Source: Pelobium manganitolerans (GTDB lineage Bacteria > Bacteroidota > Bacteroidia > Sphingobacteriales > Sphingobacteriaceae). From it: DNA of 64,000 bases. The stretch spans positions 293,621 through 357,620 of the forward strand of contig NZ_MBTA01000023.1 in assembly GCF_003609575.1 (NCBI RefSeq), in the 5' to 3' direction. A program made the translations under genes and the position numbers. Below the pieces are notes generated by a model. That model was given only the letters and a program-made list of their open reading frames with translations, was not told the DNA's origin and made no database searches. Within the stretch, counting starts at the first letter, position 1. Every line of letters starts with the position of its first letter. Below are positions 26,833-35,558 of this stretch, one piece after another.

Positions 26833-28224
26833 TTAAATATAGCCCAGTATTTTCATCACTTGTTTGCTGTTTTGCTCTTCGCCAAAAACCTCGTAGTTGA
26901 ACGTTTCATCGCGGTTTCTGCGGATAATGACTTGCTTAGGCGATGGCAACAAACAATGGTGTATACCGCCATAACCGCTTAAAACCTCTTGGTAAGCGCC
27001 GGTATTAAAAAAGCCTAAAAACTGTACTTTTCGCGTTTTTGGCATAAAAACGTTGCCTAAATGCGCTTCTTGGTTGTAGTAATCCTGCCCGTCGCAGGTA
27101 ATGCCGCCCAAGTTTACACGTTCGTACTCGCTATCCCAGTTGTTAATTGGCAATAGCACATAACGTTGGTTTAAGGCCCAAACATCTGGCAAATTGGTAA
27201 TAAAAGAGCCGTCAAGCATCAGCCATTTTTCGCGGTCGTTTTGTTGCTTACGGCCTAAAACTTTGTATAAAATGCCTGAAGCTTCTGCCACGGTGTATTT
27301 ACCAAACTCTGTAATAATATCCGGCTCAATCACCTCATGCTCGGCACAAATTTCTTTGATACGCTTTACAATCTCGTTAATCATGTACTCGTAATCAAAA
27401 TCGAAGACCAAAGAATCTTTAAATGGCATACCGCCACCAATATCCAGCGTATCTAAATGCGGGTTGATTTTCTTGAACTTGCAATACAGAGTCACATATT
27501 TCTCCAGCTCGTTCCAATAATATGGAGTGTCAGAAATTCCGGAGTTGATGAAGAAATGCAAGAGCTTGACCCTGAAATTAGGGTTTTTAACAATCTTGTT
27601 GTTGTAAAAATCGATGATGTCTTCTAAACGGACGCCCAAACGCGAGGTGTAAAACTGCGAGTCGGGCTGTTCCTCTGCCGCAATGCGTATCCCTAAATTA
27701 CAAGGCGTATCCAGCTCAATCTCATCATCGTACAAATTGAATTCTTCTTTATTATCCAGCACGGGGATAATGTTGTGGAAACCATCGTGCAACATATCAA
27801 TAATATATTGCTTGTACTGGAAAGTTTTAAAGCCGTTGCAAATAACCGTGATATCTTTGGTTAAGGTGCCTTTTTTTTCCAGCGCATCAATCATCGGCAT
27901 ATCAAAAGCCGATGACGTTTCCAAGTGGATGTCGTTTTTTAGCGCTTCTTCAACAATATGCTTAAAGTGCGAGCTTTTGGTGCAATAACAATATTTATAG
28001 CTGCCGCGATAGTTGTTTTTTAAAATTGCGGTCTGGAACAGGATTTTTGCCTGCTGTATTTTTTTGCTGATGATGGGCAGGTAAGTGAAACGCAATGGCG
28101 TGCCATACGTCTCTATCATTTCCATCAGATTTAAATCGTGGAAATAAAGCTCATCGTCAATAATGTCAAAACCCTCTTGCGGAAAACCAACGCTTTGGTC
28201 TAGGAATTCTTCGTAGCTCTGCAT
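26833..28224 (-). CDS. speA: Arginine decarboxylase (biosynthetic, fold-III PLP enzyme)
   Basis: A 463-residue alanine-racemase-fold PLP decarboxylase. The N-terminal barrel carries the likely Schiff-base lysine in YCYCTKSSHFKH, LDIGGGMPF near residue 260 is the PLP phosphate loop, and the C-terminal domain has ITCDGQDYYN with the CDG-type motif. It makes agmatine for polyamine synthesis. It is shorter than E. coli SpeA (about 650), matching the compact Bacteroidota form. Monocistronic. Confidence 0.85.
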   Translation of the reverse strand: MQSYEEFLDQSVGFPQEGFDIIDDELYFHDLNLMEMIETYGTPLRFTYLPIISKKIQQAKILFQTAILKNNYRGSYKYCYCTKSSHFKHIVEEALKNDIHLETSSAFDMPMIDALEKKGTLTKDITVICNGFKTFQYKQYIIDMLHDGFHNIIPVLDNKEEFNLYDDEIELDTPCNLGIRIAAEEQPDSQFYTSRLGVRLEDIIDFYNNKIVKNPNFRVKLLHFFINSGISDTPYYWNELEKYVTLYCKFKKINPHLDTLDIGGGMPFKDSLVFDFDYEYMINEIVKRIKEICAEHEVIEPDIITEFGKYTVAEASGILYKVLGRKQQNDREKWLMLDGSFITNLPDVWALNQRYVLLPINNWDSEYERVNLGGITCDGQDYYNQEAHLGNVFMPKTRKVQFLGFFNTGAYQEVLSGYGGIHHCLLPSPKQVIIRRNRDETFNYEVFGEEQNSKQVMKILGYI

Positions 28225-28288
28225 CTATAAAATTTTTTGCAAAAATGTAAAAATTAGATTAAAAAATGAGCGACTTCGCCATATTCGC

Positions 28289-28411
28289 CTAATTTTTTAC
28301 TTTTTCTGGTGAATGAACTTCTAAAAGCATACCACGGGCACGGCCGCTGCCTATTTTTTCAATGTTGGCAAAGCCGAGCCATTGCGCTTTAGGCCGATGA
28401 TTTAGAAAGTT
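28289..28411 (-). other. Possible gene remnant in the speA-GT2 gap
   Basis: In the 277-bp gap, a 40-codon minus-strand frame without a start codon ends at TAG 28289 and reads as protein-like (QWLGFANIEKIGSGRARGML). It may be the tail of a lost gene. Beyond it, 28460-28505 holds words like CTTATGTCTTCCATCTCAAG that resemble tract 3. No family was recognised. Confidence 0.25.
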
Positions 28412-28501
28412 TCAAAATTTGCTTTAACGGATTTAAACGATTGAGTTTTTGCCTGAATTATACACGCTCAGCCTCATGCCTTAAACCTTATGTCTTCCAT
28501 C

Positions 28502-29968
28502 TCAAGCCTTCCCCTTCATCCTGTCTTTCAGTGCATAAAAATTTAAAATGCCAAATCCGCTAACTAAAAACAAATGGAAAGGCAATAAAGCGAAATCTTT
28601 GAAATGGTATGCAGCAACAATTCCGAAAACAAAATAAAGCATCAGCGCGCACTCGACATAAAAAGACAGGGGAAAAGCGTAGTTCGCATAAATGTTTTTT
28701 ACCGGTTTTTCGCTTTTGAGGATATTGAATTTTGGTGTGCGGATAAAAGCAGACTTAAAGCCGAATAAACCTTCTAACACCGCCACAGAATTGTGGTAGC
28801 TAAGCGCCATGGATACCGAAACAAAGGCCAAAAACGTGACGATAAAGTTTTTTAAGCTCCTATGGCTTTGGTAAAAGGCCACTATATAAAAAGCACACAT
28901 GATTACAAAAGCCAATGCAAAAATACCTAATAAGGGAAAATACCAATTTGGCACGCCCACGGCATTTTTAATTAGTAGCACGGGTATGCTTAGCACGGCT
29001 GCTAAAAAAACAAATACAAAAGCGTAGGAATTTAGCAGGTGGAAAAAGCCAAACAACTTTTTGTGCTTGCTTACATCGGCTTGCCATAAATTTTCGAAAG
29101 TCTTTTTAGACACTTCTATAGCGCCCTTGGTCCAGCGGTGCTGTTGAGATTTAAGCGCATTTAGCGTTGCCGGAAGTTCGGCTGGCGAAACTACATCTTC
29201 CAGGTATTTAAATTTCCAGCCTTTCAATTGCGCACGGTAACTAAGGTCTAAATCCTCGGTTAAGGTATCGTGTTGCCAGGCACCGGCATCTAAAATGCAG
29301 GCTTTGCGCCATAAGCCCGCGGTGCCATTAAAGCTCATAAACAAGCCCCGCGCACTGCGTCCTCCTTGTTCTACGCTAAAATGCCCATCTAAACCAAAGC
29401 CTTGAACTTTAGTTAATAAAGAATAATTGTTGTTTAAATGCCCCCACCGGCTTTGCACCATGCCTATTTTTTTATCCCTAAAATAAGGGAGTAATTGTTT
29501 CAGAAAATCCGCTTCCGGGATAAAATCTGCATCAAAAATGGCGATAAATTCACCTGTGGCTTGTTGCAAACCGTGTTGTAAAGCTCCGGCTTTAAAGCCG
29601 ATATTTTTCTCGCGTTTAAGCTGGCAAATGTTAAAGCCCAACCGCTTTTTGTCGTCCACTAATTTTTTTGTGAATGCTAAAGATTGGTCGGTGGAGTCGT
29701 CTAAAACTTGTATTTGCAACAATTCTTTGGGATAATCCAGTTGACAAACGGCGTTAATTAAACGCTCGGTTACGTAAAGCTCGTTAAAGAGCGGAAGCTG
29801 CACGGTTATTTTAGGTAAGTGTAGAGGTAGCGACGGCTTTTGTGGCGCAGGCTTTTTTTTCGCTTTTAGATAAAAATAGATTAGGAACGCTTGTCCGGCA
29901 CTAAAAATAAACAATACGCCCAAAGCCGCCGTGTATAAAAATAATATCCCGTTTTGCCACCACATCAA
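28502..29968 (-). CDS. GT2 family glycosyltransferase (cellulose synthase-like, membrane)
   Basis: A 488-residue processive-type GT-A glycosyltransferase. One N-terminal helix is followed by the catalytic domain with IQVLDDSTDQS, the FIAIFDADFIPE DxD motif, the acceptor-site TEDLDLSYRAQLKGW and QQHRWTKGA (QxxRW), then four or more C-terminal membrane helices. QxxRW marks cellulose/hyaluronan-synthase-like enzymes and glucosylceramide-synthase relatives. The sugar and acceptor are unknown. It is last in a four-gene operon, 10 bp after the second GT2. Confidence 0.85.
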   Translation of the reverse strand: MMWWQNGILFLYTAALGVLFIFSAGQAFLIYFYLKAKKKPAPQKPSLPLHLPKITVQLPLFNELYVTERLINAVCQLDYPKELLQIQVLDDSTDQSLAFTKKLVDDKKRLGFNICQLKREKNIGFKAGALQHGLQQATGEFIAIFDADFIPEADFLKQLLPYFRDKKIGMVQSRWGHLNNNYSLLTKVQGFGLDGHFSVEQGGRSARGLFMSFNGTAGLWRKACILDAGAWQHDTLTEDLDLSYRAQLKGWKFKYLEDVVSPAELPATLNALKSQQHRWTKGAIEVSKKTFENLWQADVSKHKKLFGFFHLLNSYAFVFVFLAAVLSIPVLLIKNAVGVPNWYFPLLGIFALAFVIMCAFYIVAFYQSHRSLKNFIVTFLAFVSVSMALSYHNSVAVLEGLFGFKSAFIRTPKFNILKSEKPVKNIYANYAFPLSFYVECALMLYFVFGIVAAYHFKDFALLPFHLFLVSGFGILNFYALKDRMKGKA

Positions 29969-29978
29969 TCCCGCAAAA

Positions 29979-30677
29979 TTAAAGGTTTTTAAAGATTGTC
30001 CATATAATTTTATAACCTGCCAAAATTACGCCTTTTACGGTGCCAGATATTTTGCTTTTGCCGATGCGTTTGCGGTAATCCACCGCCCTTTCTATACAAA
30101 TAAGCTTTTGTTTGGCCGCTTTTACTTGCATCTCCACTGTCCAGCCATAGGTTTTGTCTTGCATATCTAATTGCCGAAGCTTACCCCAACCAATAGCGCG
30201 AAACGGGCCTAAATCTGTAAAGCTGACGCTATAAAATAAGCGGATTAATTTGGTAGCTAGCCAGTTGCCAAATAGTTGTGGCGCCGTCATAGCCCCTTTT
30301 TGTTTACTGCCTAGCGCACGCGAACCGATTACCAAATCTGCTTCTCCATCTAAAATTGGCTGTAATAAAAGGGGCATCTGCTGGGGATAGTCCGAGTAAT
30401 CGCCATCTAAAAAAACAATGATATCTTGAGGTTGCGCTACGCTTTCCAGATAAGCCAAGCCCGCTAAACAGGCATTGCCGTAGCCAGCATCTTTAGCAAA
30501 CAACACCCTTGCGCCTGCATTTTGGGCCACGGCAGCGGTAGCGTCTGTAGAGTTATTATTGCAAACCAGCACTTCTTTAACCAGCCCTGCCGGAATATCA
30601 TTTAACACTTTCGCTATCGATTTTTCCTCGTTATAAGCAGGAATTACCACGTACACATCCGGTTTGTCAAACTTCAT
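29979..30677 (-). CDS. GT2 family glycosyltransferase (DPM1-like)
   Basis: A 232-residue soluble GT-A transferase resembling dolichyl-phosphate mannose synthase. It has VVIPAYNEEKSI, VLVCNNNSTDAT and the DxD-bearing IIVFLDGDYSDYP, then VDYRKRIGKSKISGTVKGVI. It lacks the C-terminal membrane helices of bacterial DPM1 relatives. It probably transfers a sugar to a polyprenyl phosphate or lipid; the substrate is unknown. Its start overlaps the end of the polyferredoxin gene by 11 bp. Confidence 0.85.
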   Translation of the reverse strand: MKFDKPDVYVVIPAYNEEKSIAKVLNDIPAGLVKEVLVCNNNSTDATAAVAQNAGARVLFAKDAGYGNACLAGLAYLESVAQPQDIIVFLDGDYSDYPQQMPLLLQPILDGEADLVIGSRALGSKQKGAMTAPQLFGNWLATKLIRLFYSVSFTDLGPFRAIGWGKLRQLDMQDKTYGWTVEMQVKAAKQKLICIERAVDYRKRIGKSKISGTVKGVILAGYKIIWTIFKNL

Positions 30678-32211
30678 TCTTAGCTCTAATCAAGTTTAGC
30701 TGATTCTCAAATCTGTTGTTTTCGGGGCCGTTTTCTAGTTTTAACACGCCGCGCGGACAAACTTCGGCACAAATTCCGCAACCCACGCAAGATGCACGGA
30801 TAATATTTTCGCCACGTTGGGCGTAGGCACGTACATCAATGCCCATTTCGCAATAGGTAGAGCAGTTGCCGCAAGAGATGCATTGCCCGCCATTGGTAGT
30901 AATGCGGTAGCGCGATTTAAAGCGCTGCACTATGCCTAAATAAGCTGCCAATGGGCAACCGAAACGGCACCATACCCTGTTGCCCATTAGCGGATAAAAA
31001 CCGGTGCCAACTGCTCCGGCGAAGATAAATCCGATGGCAAAAGCATAAACCTGCCGTATGCCGTAGGTGTTGATGCCCAAGAGGGTAGAAGAGCCGGTAA
31101 AAAATGTGTAAAGTACGGCAACGGTCATCACTACGGCAAAAAGCAACACGCCATGCACTAAGTAACGTTCAATTTTCCAGGATTTTATTGATTTGTCTGA
31201 TAAATGCCGGAAAGGGTCGCCAAAGGTTTCGGCCAAGCCACCGCAACCGCAAACCCAGCTGCAATACCAGCGTTTCCCAAAAAAATAAACCATCACCGGC
31301 ACGCCAACCACAATTAAAAAAATTCCCCAGCCCAACATCCAATAGCCTAGCAATCCGGCAGAGAGCAAATCATTCAAATGGTAATCAAAAAAGAAAGTAT
31401 AGTCTAGCGGCCAAATGTTTTTTAAATCTGCCGATGGCAATTGAAGCAAGGTTAAAATATTGGGAATCATAAAGGCAAATGCCACCTGAAAAAATATCAC
31501 GGAAACGGTTCGCACCAACTGATAATTACTGTGGCGGTGCTTAATCAGCATCTTTAGGCCCATTACCAGCATCACTAAGCAATACATAAAGCCGTACAAA
31601 AACCATTGGCTGGCTTGGCTGCCGGTGAGTTTGATGCTAAGCGGATCTACCATCAAAACCCAATTGCTTAAATATGCTGGGGCCTGATACAATAGGATGT
31701 AAAAGGCAATTAAAAATACCGCAAACACGATGGCAGAAATCCCGCGGTTTGTAATACCCGATTTAAAAACCTGTTTGTGCTGCGTGTCTCCTTTTTTTTG
31801 CAGAAATAAATCCGCAATAAAATAAATTAAACCGCCCAAACTACTGATGATAAAACAGATATAGAATAAGGTTTGAATGTGTTCTTTAACAAAGCCTCTG
31901 GCAGAAATTTTTGCCAGTGGTAGCGCATAATCGGTATGGATTACCTTGACCCACGCTTCTTTATCTTTAAATTGCTGGTTGGTTTTGTCTAACGCTTGCC
32001 CGTAATCTGCCAAGAAATTAAAATTGTTAGCATAGCTTTTATCAAACATGGCTTGCATGTTAGGAGCCAATGCGGCGCGGTGAGCGCTGTCGCTAACTAC
32101 GCTTTCAAACTGCTGTGACGTTAAGCGGTAGGTGCCCATAAAAGGCAAACAGAGAAATATTGCAAAACAGCACAAGAACACCGCTAACCCTATATTTTTA
32201 ACCAGCTTCAT
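30667..32211 (-). CDS. Membrane 4Fe-4S polyferredoxin (NapH/NosR-like)
   Basis: A 514-residue membrane protein. The N-terminal half has one helix, a long non-cytoplasmic segment and about six helices. A cysteine-rich core (WYCSWVCGCGGLAE, WCRFGCPLAAY) is followed by two C-terminal 4Fe-4S motifs, CISCGNCSTYCEMGI and CVGCGICAEVCPRGV. This is the layout of NapH/NosR/RdxA-type electron-transfer proteins that link quinol or ferredoxin pools. It starts 2 bp after the FAD oxidoreductase, so the pair probably passes electrons to an unknown acceptor. Confidence 0.85.
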   Translation of the reverse strand: MKLVKNIGLAVFLCCFAIFLCLPFMGTYRLTSQQFESVVSDSAHRAALAPNMQAMFDKSYANNFNFLADYGQALDKTNQQFKDKEAWVKVIHTDYALPLAKISARGFVKEHIQTLFYICFIISSLGGLIYFIADLFLQKKGDTQHKQVFKSGITNRGISAIVFAVFLIAFYILLYQAPAYLSNWVLMVDPLSIKLTGSQASQWFLYGFMYCLVMLVMGLKMLIKHRHSNYQLVRTVSVIFFQVAFAFMIPNILTLLQLPSADLKNIWPLDYTFFFDYHLNDLLSAGLLGYWMLGWGIFLIVVGVPVMVYFFGKRWYCSWVCGCGGLAETFGDPFRHLSDKSIKSWKIERYLVHGVLLFAVVMTVAVLYTFFTGSSTLLGINTYGIRQVYAFAIGFIFAGAVGTGFYPLMGNRVWCRFGCPLAAYLGIVQRFKSRYRITTNGGQCISCGNCSTYCEMGIDVRAYAQRGENIIRASCVGCGICAEVCPRGVLKLENGPENNRFENQLNLIRAKNEV

Positions 32212-32213
32212 CT

Positions 32214-33536
32214 TTACATCCAGAATTTTAGTTTGTTCGTCTTTTGAGTTTTTGCGTAAGCCGGAAATTGCCGGAAAAACTCGTCAGCTATTTTACGGTG
32301 ATGCTGCTTGCTAAACTCGGCATCAAAAACACCTTTTTTTAATTCGGCTATGCAAAGGCCAATGTTGCGCTTCTCGCTAATCCAGCGGTTGGCTACCGGA
32401 TGGTTAAAGCGTATCCCCAAAAAGTTAAATCCGCGTAAAGCACCACTTTCTTTTTCAAAATTGGCCCTAAATGCTTTTCGGCCCGAGGAATGCTCCCAAT
32501 AAAAAGTTTCTTCATCTGCCAATGGCTGCTTAAACATGCATCCGTAGGTTTGGTATTCTATATCTAAAAATTTTGCCGAGTTGAACCAAACGCCTCTTCG
32601 GTAGGTTTGGCGATGCCCGCATATAGTGTTTGCTAGCGCTTCGCCCTGCATTTGCGCGGTGTACCATAGCTGCTCTATCGGCGGATGCAAAAGTTTTGGA
32701 TTCTCAAATTCGGCGCAATCGCCCAAGGCATACACGTTGGTAATATTGGTCTCCAAAAACTCGTTTACCAAAACACCTTTGTTAATGGCCAGAGCGCTGT
32801 TTTTTAGAAAATTAATGTTTGGCTGCACACCGATACTGATCAGGAGCAATTGGCAGGGAATTTCTGCTCCTTTTTTTGTAATAATCCCTTTTACGCTACC
32901 ACTCCCATCGTCTAAAATCTTGCCCAATTCGGTGTTCGCTATCAAGTTGATGTGGTGTTCGGCAATGTGCCGGCTAATCATTTGCGCCTCTTCTTGGGGT
33001 AACACGCTGTTCCAGTAAGCATTTTCTCTGCTCAAAATGCTAACTTTAATGTTTCTGCTGCGTAACATCTCGGCAAGTTCAATCCCAATTAATCCTCCGC
33101 CCACAATTACCGCCTCTTTAACGTCGCCGCTGTTTTGTTCCAGCAGTTCCAAATCTTGCTTGCTGTACAAACTTTGTACGCCTTTAAGCCCTTCGCCGCT
33201 AAGCCCAATTTTTTTAGGTACAGATCCAGTTGCGATTATCAGCTTGTCATAGCTGATTTTTTGTCCATTTGCGGTGTGCAATGTTTGTTTTTCAAAATCG
33301 ACAGACTTAACATAAGCATTCAGTAAACTGATGCGGTTTTTTTCCCAGAACCAATTTTCGTAGGGTTGCGTATGCTCAAATTTCATTTGCCCCATGTACA
33401 CGTACATTAGGGCCGTGCGCGAAAAAAAATAGTCCGACTCGGCAGAGATTACTAGAATCTCATGATCTGATTGCTTTCGGATGTTTCTGGCCGCCGTAAT
33501 GCCACCAATGCCGTTGCCGATAATTACTATCTTCAT
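32214..33536 (-). CDS. NAD(P)/FAD-dependent oxidoreductase
   Basis: A 440-residue two-dinucleotide-fold flavoprotein. The FAD fold is IVIIGNGIGGITAARNI, the NAD(P) fold is AVIVGGGLIGIELAEML near residue 150, and VYALGDCAEF is the second FAD motif near residue 285. It resembles nitrite-reductase/rubredoxin-reductase-type pyridine nucleotide oxidoreductases, with a C-terminal extension of about 80 residues. First gene of a four-gene operon with the polyferredoxin and two GT2 enzymes. Substrate unknown. Confidence 0.85.
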   Translation of the reverse strand: MKIVIIGNGIGGITAARNIRKQSDHEILVISAESDYFFSRTALMYVYMGQMKFEHTQPYENWFWEKNRISLLNAYVKSVDFEKQTLHTANGQKISYDKLIIATGSVPKKIGLSGEGLKGVQSLYSKQDLELLEQNSGDVKEAVIVGGGLIGIELAEMLRSRNIKVSILSRENAYWNSVLPQEEAQMISRHIAEHHINLIANTELGKILDDGSGSVKGIITKKGAEIPCQLLLISIGVQPNINFLKNSALAINKGVLVNEFLETNITNVYALGDCAEFENPKLLHPPIEQLWYTAQMQGEALANTICGHRQTYRRGVWFNSAKFLDIEYQTYGCMFKQPLADEETFYWEHSSGRKAFRANFEKESGALRGFNFLGIRFNHPVANRWISEKRNIGLCIAELKKGVFDAEFSKQHHRKIADEFFRQFPAYAKTQKTNKLKFWM

Positions 33537-33605
33537 AACTAATTTCTACAAAATACGAGATTTTTTGTTTTCGGGTTTTAAGAATAAAGTTTGTAGACTG
33601 GCCAT

Positions 33606-33806
33606 TTAAACCCGAAATAGGTTTTCGACGCTATATGCAAGCTGTTTATTATCGCTTTCTTCTAAACTTATAAACTGACCTCTACTGGCGTCTGAAAGCA
33701 GCATAAAGTGTGTGTTTTCAACTGCGAATATTTTCCAATATTCACTTCAAAATTTGCGGTGACGGTAGTACAAATTCCCCAGCTTATTAGACAACCAATT
33801 ATCCAT
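33606..33806 (-). pseudogene. Small ORF broken by an in-frame TGA
   Basis: On the minus strand an ATG at 33806 opens MDNWLSNKLGNLYYRHRKF and hits TGA. The same frame then continues for 46 codons (SEYWKIFAVENTHFMLLSDA...) to TAA at 33606. The read-through product looks like one 66-residue protein whose Trp codon became TGA. No family was recognised. It lies between the FAD oxidoreductase promoter side and the tRNA-Ser remnant, outside the island. Confidence 0.35.
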
Positions 33807-33857
33807 TTTCGGGGTGATGCAGATATGGACTTTAAAAGAGGCGTATTGTTAAAAAAA

Positions 33858-33887
33858 AAGTCTCGTAACTAACTGTTAACGAGACTT
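33858..33887 (-). terminator. Original terminator of the disrupted tRNA-Ser gene
   Basis: A 9-bp stem (AAGTCTCGT / ACGAGACTT) with a 12-nt loop is followed on the minus strand by a run of eight or nine U. It lies 26 bp past the tRNA-Ser 3' fragment in the expected orientation. Confidence 0.75.
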
Positions 33888-33912
33888 CCATCAATTTTTG
33901 GTATCACTACCA

Positions 33913-33935
33913 GCGGAGAGGGCGGGATTCGAACC
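33913..33935 (-). other. attL-like site: 3' end of tRNA-Ser
   Basis: The minus strand reads GGTTCGAATCCCGCC then CTCTCCGC: the T-loop, the 3' T-stem, the 3' acceptor strand CCTCTCC and discriminator G, which is typical of tRNA-Ser. The 5' T-stem partner is not matched (CGAA instead of GCG), and no D-arm or 5' acceptor strand follows. This is the 23-nt piece left on the chromosomal side when an element integrates into a tRNA 3' end. Confidence 0.75.
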
Positions 33936-33985
33936 TTCGTTTTAAACGCCTGAAAAACAGATTTTTGAAATCCGTTTTTCTTTAA

Positions 33986-34001
33986 ACTCTCGCTATACTC
34001 T
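33986..34001 (+). repeat. Left arm-type repeat of the island
   Basis: The 16-mer ACTCTCGCTATACTCT differs by one base from the copy at 63894-63909 and has the same orientation. It lies about 50 bp inside the tRNA-Ser fragment, where an integrase arm-binding site would be expected. Confidence 0.55.
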
Positions 34002-34023
34002 ACTTGAGCTTGTTTCAGTTTGA

Positions 34024-34040
34024 TTGCAAATGTTTTGCAA
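34024..34040. promoter_or_regulatory. Inverted repeat near the left island end
   Basis: A perfect 7-bp inverted repeat, TTGCAAA-TGT-TTTGCAA, lies 22 bp inside the arm-type repeat. It could be an excisionase or regulator site; this is inference from position only. Confidence 0.3.
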
Positions 34041-34131
34041 TTTATTAAAATTAACGTAGAAATCCAATGTTATTTGACAGCTGTTTCTCCACCATCACCG
34101 AGATTTCAAAACCACATATTGAGCATACCTT

Positions 34132-34272
34132 AATCTTTCAGAATTTCTGAATATACCGATAGAGGAACTTTTGATTTTGTGGCTATCTGACAGAATAAAA
34201 GGGCTTATTGATGATAAGGAGATTGGAAAACAGGCTTTAAAAAATGTTTTAAACGAGCTTAAAGGCAGATGA
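34132..34272 (+). pseudogene. C-terminal fragment of an XRE-family HTH regulator
   Basis: A 46-residue frame without a start codon reads NLSEFLNIPIEELLILWLSD... and ends at TGA 34272. The 'IPxEELLxLWLSD' stretch is the usual tail of Bacteroidota XRE/Cro regulators that accompany restriction or other defence genes. The N-terminal DNA-binding half is missing, replaced by island-end sequence. It is probably debris from an earlier module at this site. Confidence 0.55.
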
Positions 34273-34350
34273 GGAAGTTGTGGTTATAGTTTTTGAAAGT
34301 CTTAAGCTGACCATTCGATATAAACTTAGGTAAATAAAAAGTATGAGCGT

Positions 34351-35556
34351 ATGAAATATATTTTACTCAACAATAACAGTTCTGTTGCTTATGACGATAG
34401 TGAAGCCGCCGATGTAAAAGTGTATATAGATGGGAAACTTCACGATTTTAAGGACAGTACGGGAAACAGAGTTGATTATGCTATTGCTACAAAGCGGAAT
34501 AAATATTCGCAAACTCTAAATAATCAATTTGAGAATTTACTTCTTTTAACAGGGGCAGGTTCATCCATAGGTTGGGGCAAAGATGGAAAGTTAGGTAAGT
34601 CGATGGCTAATCTATGGGACGACGCCGAAGCTCTTCTGACATCTGAAATTTTTGCAAAACTACTTGAAACCATCGGTTACGATGAAAAGTGGGAAGATGG
34701 CTCAATAGTTAAGAATTTGGAAAAAGTTCTTTCTATGGCTACTCCTGCAATTCCCTATGTGCCTAAAGATGATATTGACATTGAGGATTGTGTGAACAAG
34801 ATTAAGGATTTTATCAAAGAAGCCTGTCAATTAAGCCTACCTGACAACTCACCACATACATTATTGCTTAATAAGATAACGAAACGTAAGGTCACTTTGC
34901 CACGATTTAAATTGTTCACGTTGAACTATGATATGATGTTTGAACAAGCAGCGTGTGAAAGCAATTTTGTCGTAGTTGACGGTTTTTCATTTTCACAACC
35001 AAGAATTTTTAGCGGGCGTAATTATGATTACGATATTGTTTCCAGAAATCAAAGCAGAGTTAAAGAAGAAGACAATTTCATTCAAAAAGTTTTCCACCTA
35101 TATAAATTACACGGTTCTGTTAATTGGGAAAAGCAAGAAAGCAAAATCGTACAAAAAGAAAATCCTGATAATCCATTGATGATTTATCCCCATCAGTCTA
35201 AATATGAAAGTTCTTATGAACAGCCATATTTTGAAATGATGTCAAGGTTTCAGGCTAATCTCCGTAAGGATAATGTATTTCTGATAACGATGGGGTTTAG
35301 TTTCGGAGATAAGCATATAGTTACTGCTATTGTAGAAGCTCTGGAACAAAATCCAAGTTTCCAATTAATGATTATCAATCGGGGAATAGACGAAACTAAC
35401 GAAAACCTGAAACCCTTTATTGAGGCTTCAAAGAAATATTCCAATTTAAGTATAATGTCAGAAACCTTTGAAGATTTCGCCAAAAACTACCCTGATTTAA
35501 AATCTTACAACCAGGAGGATACAAGACAAATAGTAATTAATATTCCTAACACCTAA
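34351..35556 (+). CDS. SIR2-domain protein of a SIR2-HerA anti-phage system
   Basis: A 401-residue SIR2-family protein. An N-terminal region of about 60 residues is followed by the NAD-binding GAGSS motif (LLLLTGAGSSIGWG, about residue 70), FTLNYDMMFEQA (catalytic Asn region), the YKLHGSVNW histidine motif and MGFSFGDKHIV. In SIR2-HerA defence the SIR2 protein degrades NAD+ or acts as a nuclease once the HerA ATPase complex senses infection. The HerA-like gene begins 2 bp after its stop. The SIR2 gene itself looks intact. Confidence 0.8.
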   Translation: MKYILLNNNSSVAYDDSEAADVKVYIDGKLHDFKDSTGNRVDYAIATKRNKYSQTLNNQFENLLLLTGAGSSIGWGKDGKLGKSMANLWDDAEALLTSEIFAKLLETIGYDEKWEDGSIVKNLEKVLSMATPAIPYVPKDDIDIEDCVNKIKDFIKEACQLSLPDNSPHTLLLNKITKRKVTLPRFKLFTLNYDMMFEQAACESNFVVVDGFSFSQPRIFSGRNYDYDIVSRNQSRVKEEDNFIQKVFHLYKLHGSVNWEKQESKIVQKENPDNPLMIYPHQSKYESSYEQPYFEMMSRFQANLRKDNVFLITMGFSFGDKHIVTAIVEALEQNPSFQLMIINRGIDETNENLKPFIEASKKYSNLSIMSETFEDFAKNYPDLKSYNQEDTRQIVINIPNT

Positions 35557-35558
35557 AT

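Noticed and set aside
28289..28411. A real short gene after speA
   Set aside because: There is no start codon, an in-frame stop lies just upstream and no family was recognised; it is kept only as a possible remnant.
33945..33990. A stem-loop resembling a tRNA anticodon arm (loop TTCAAAA) next to the tRNA-Ser 3' end
   Set aside because: No D-arm, 5' acceptor strand or matching T-stem accompanies it; the sequence is AT-rich element DNA, so it is not a tRNA-Leu or an intact tRNA-Ser.
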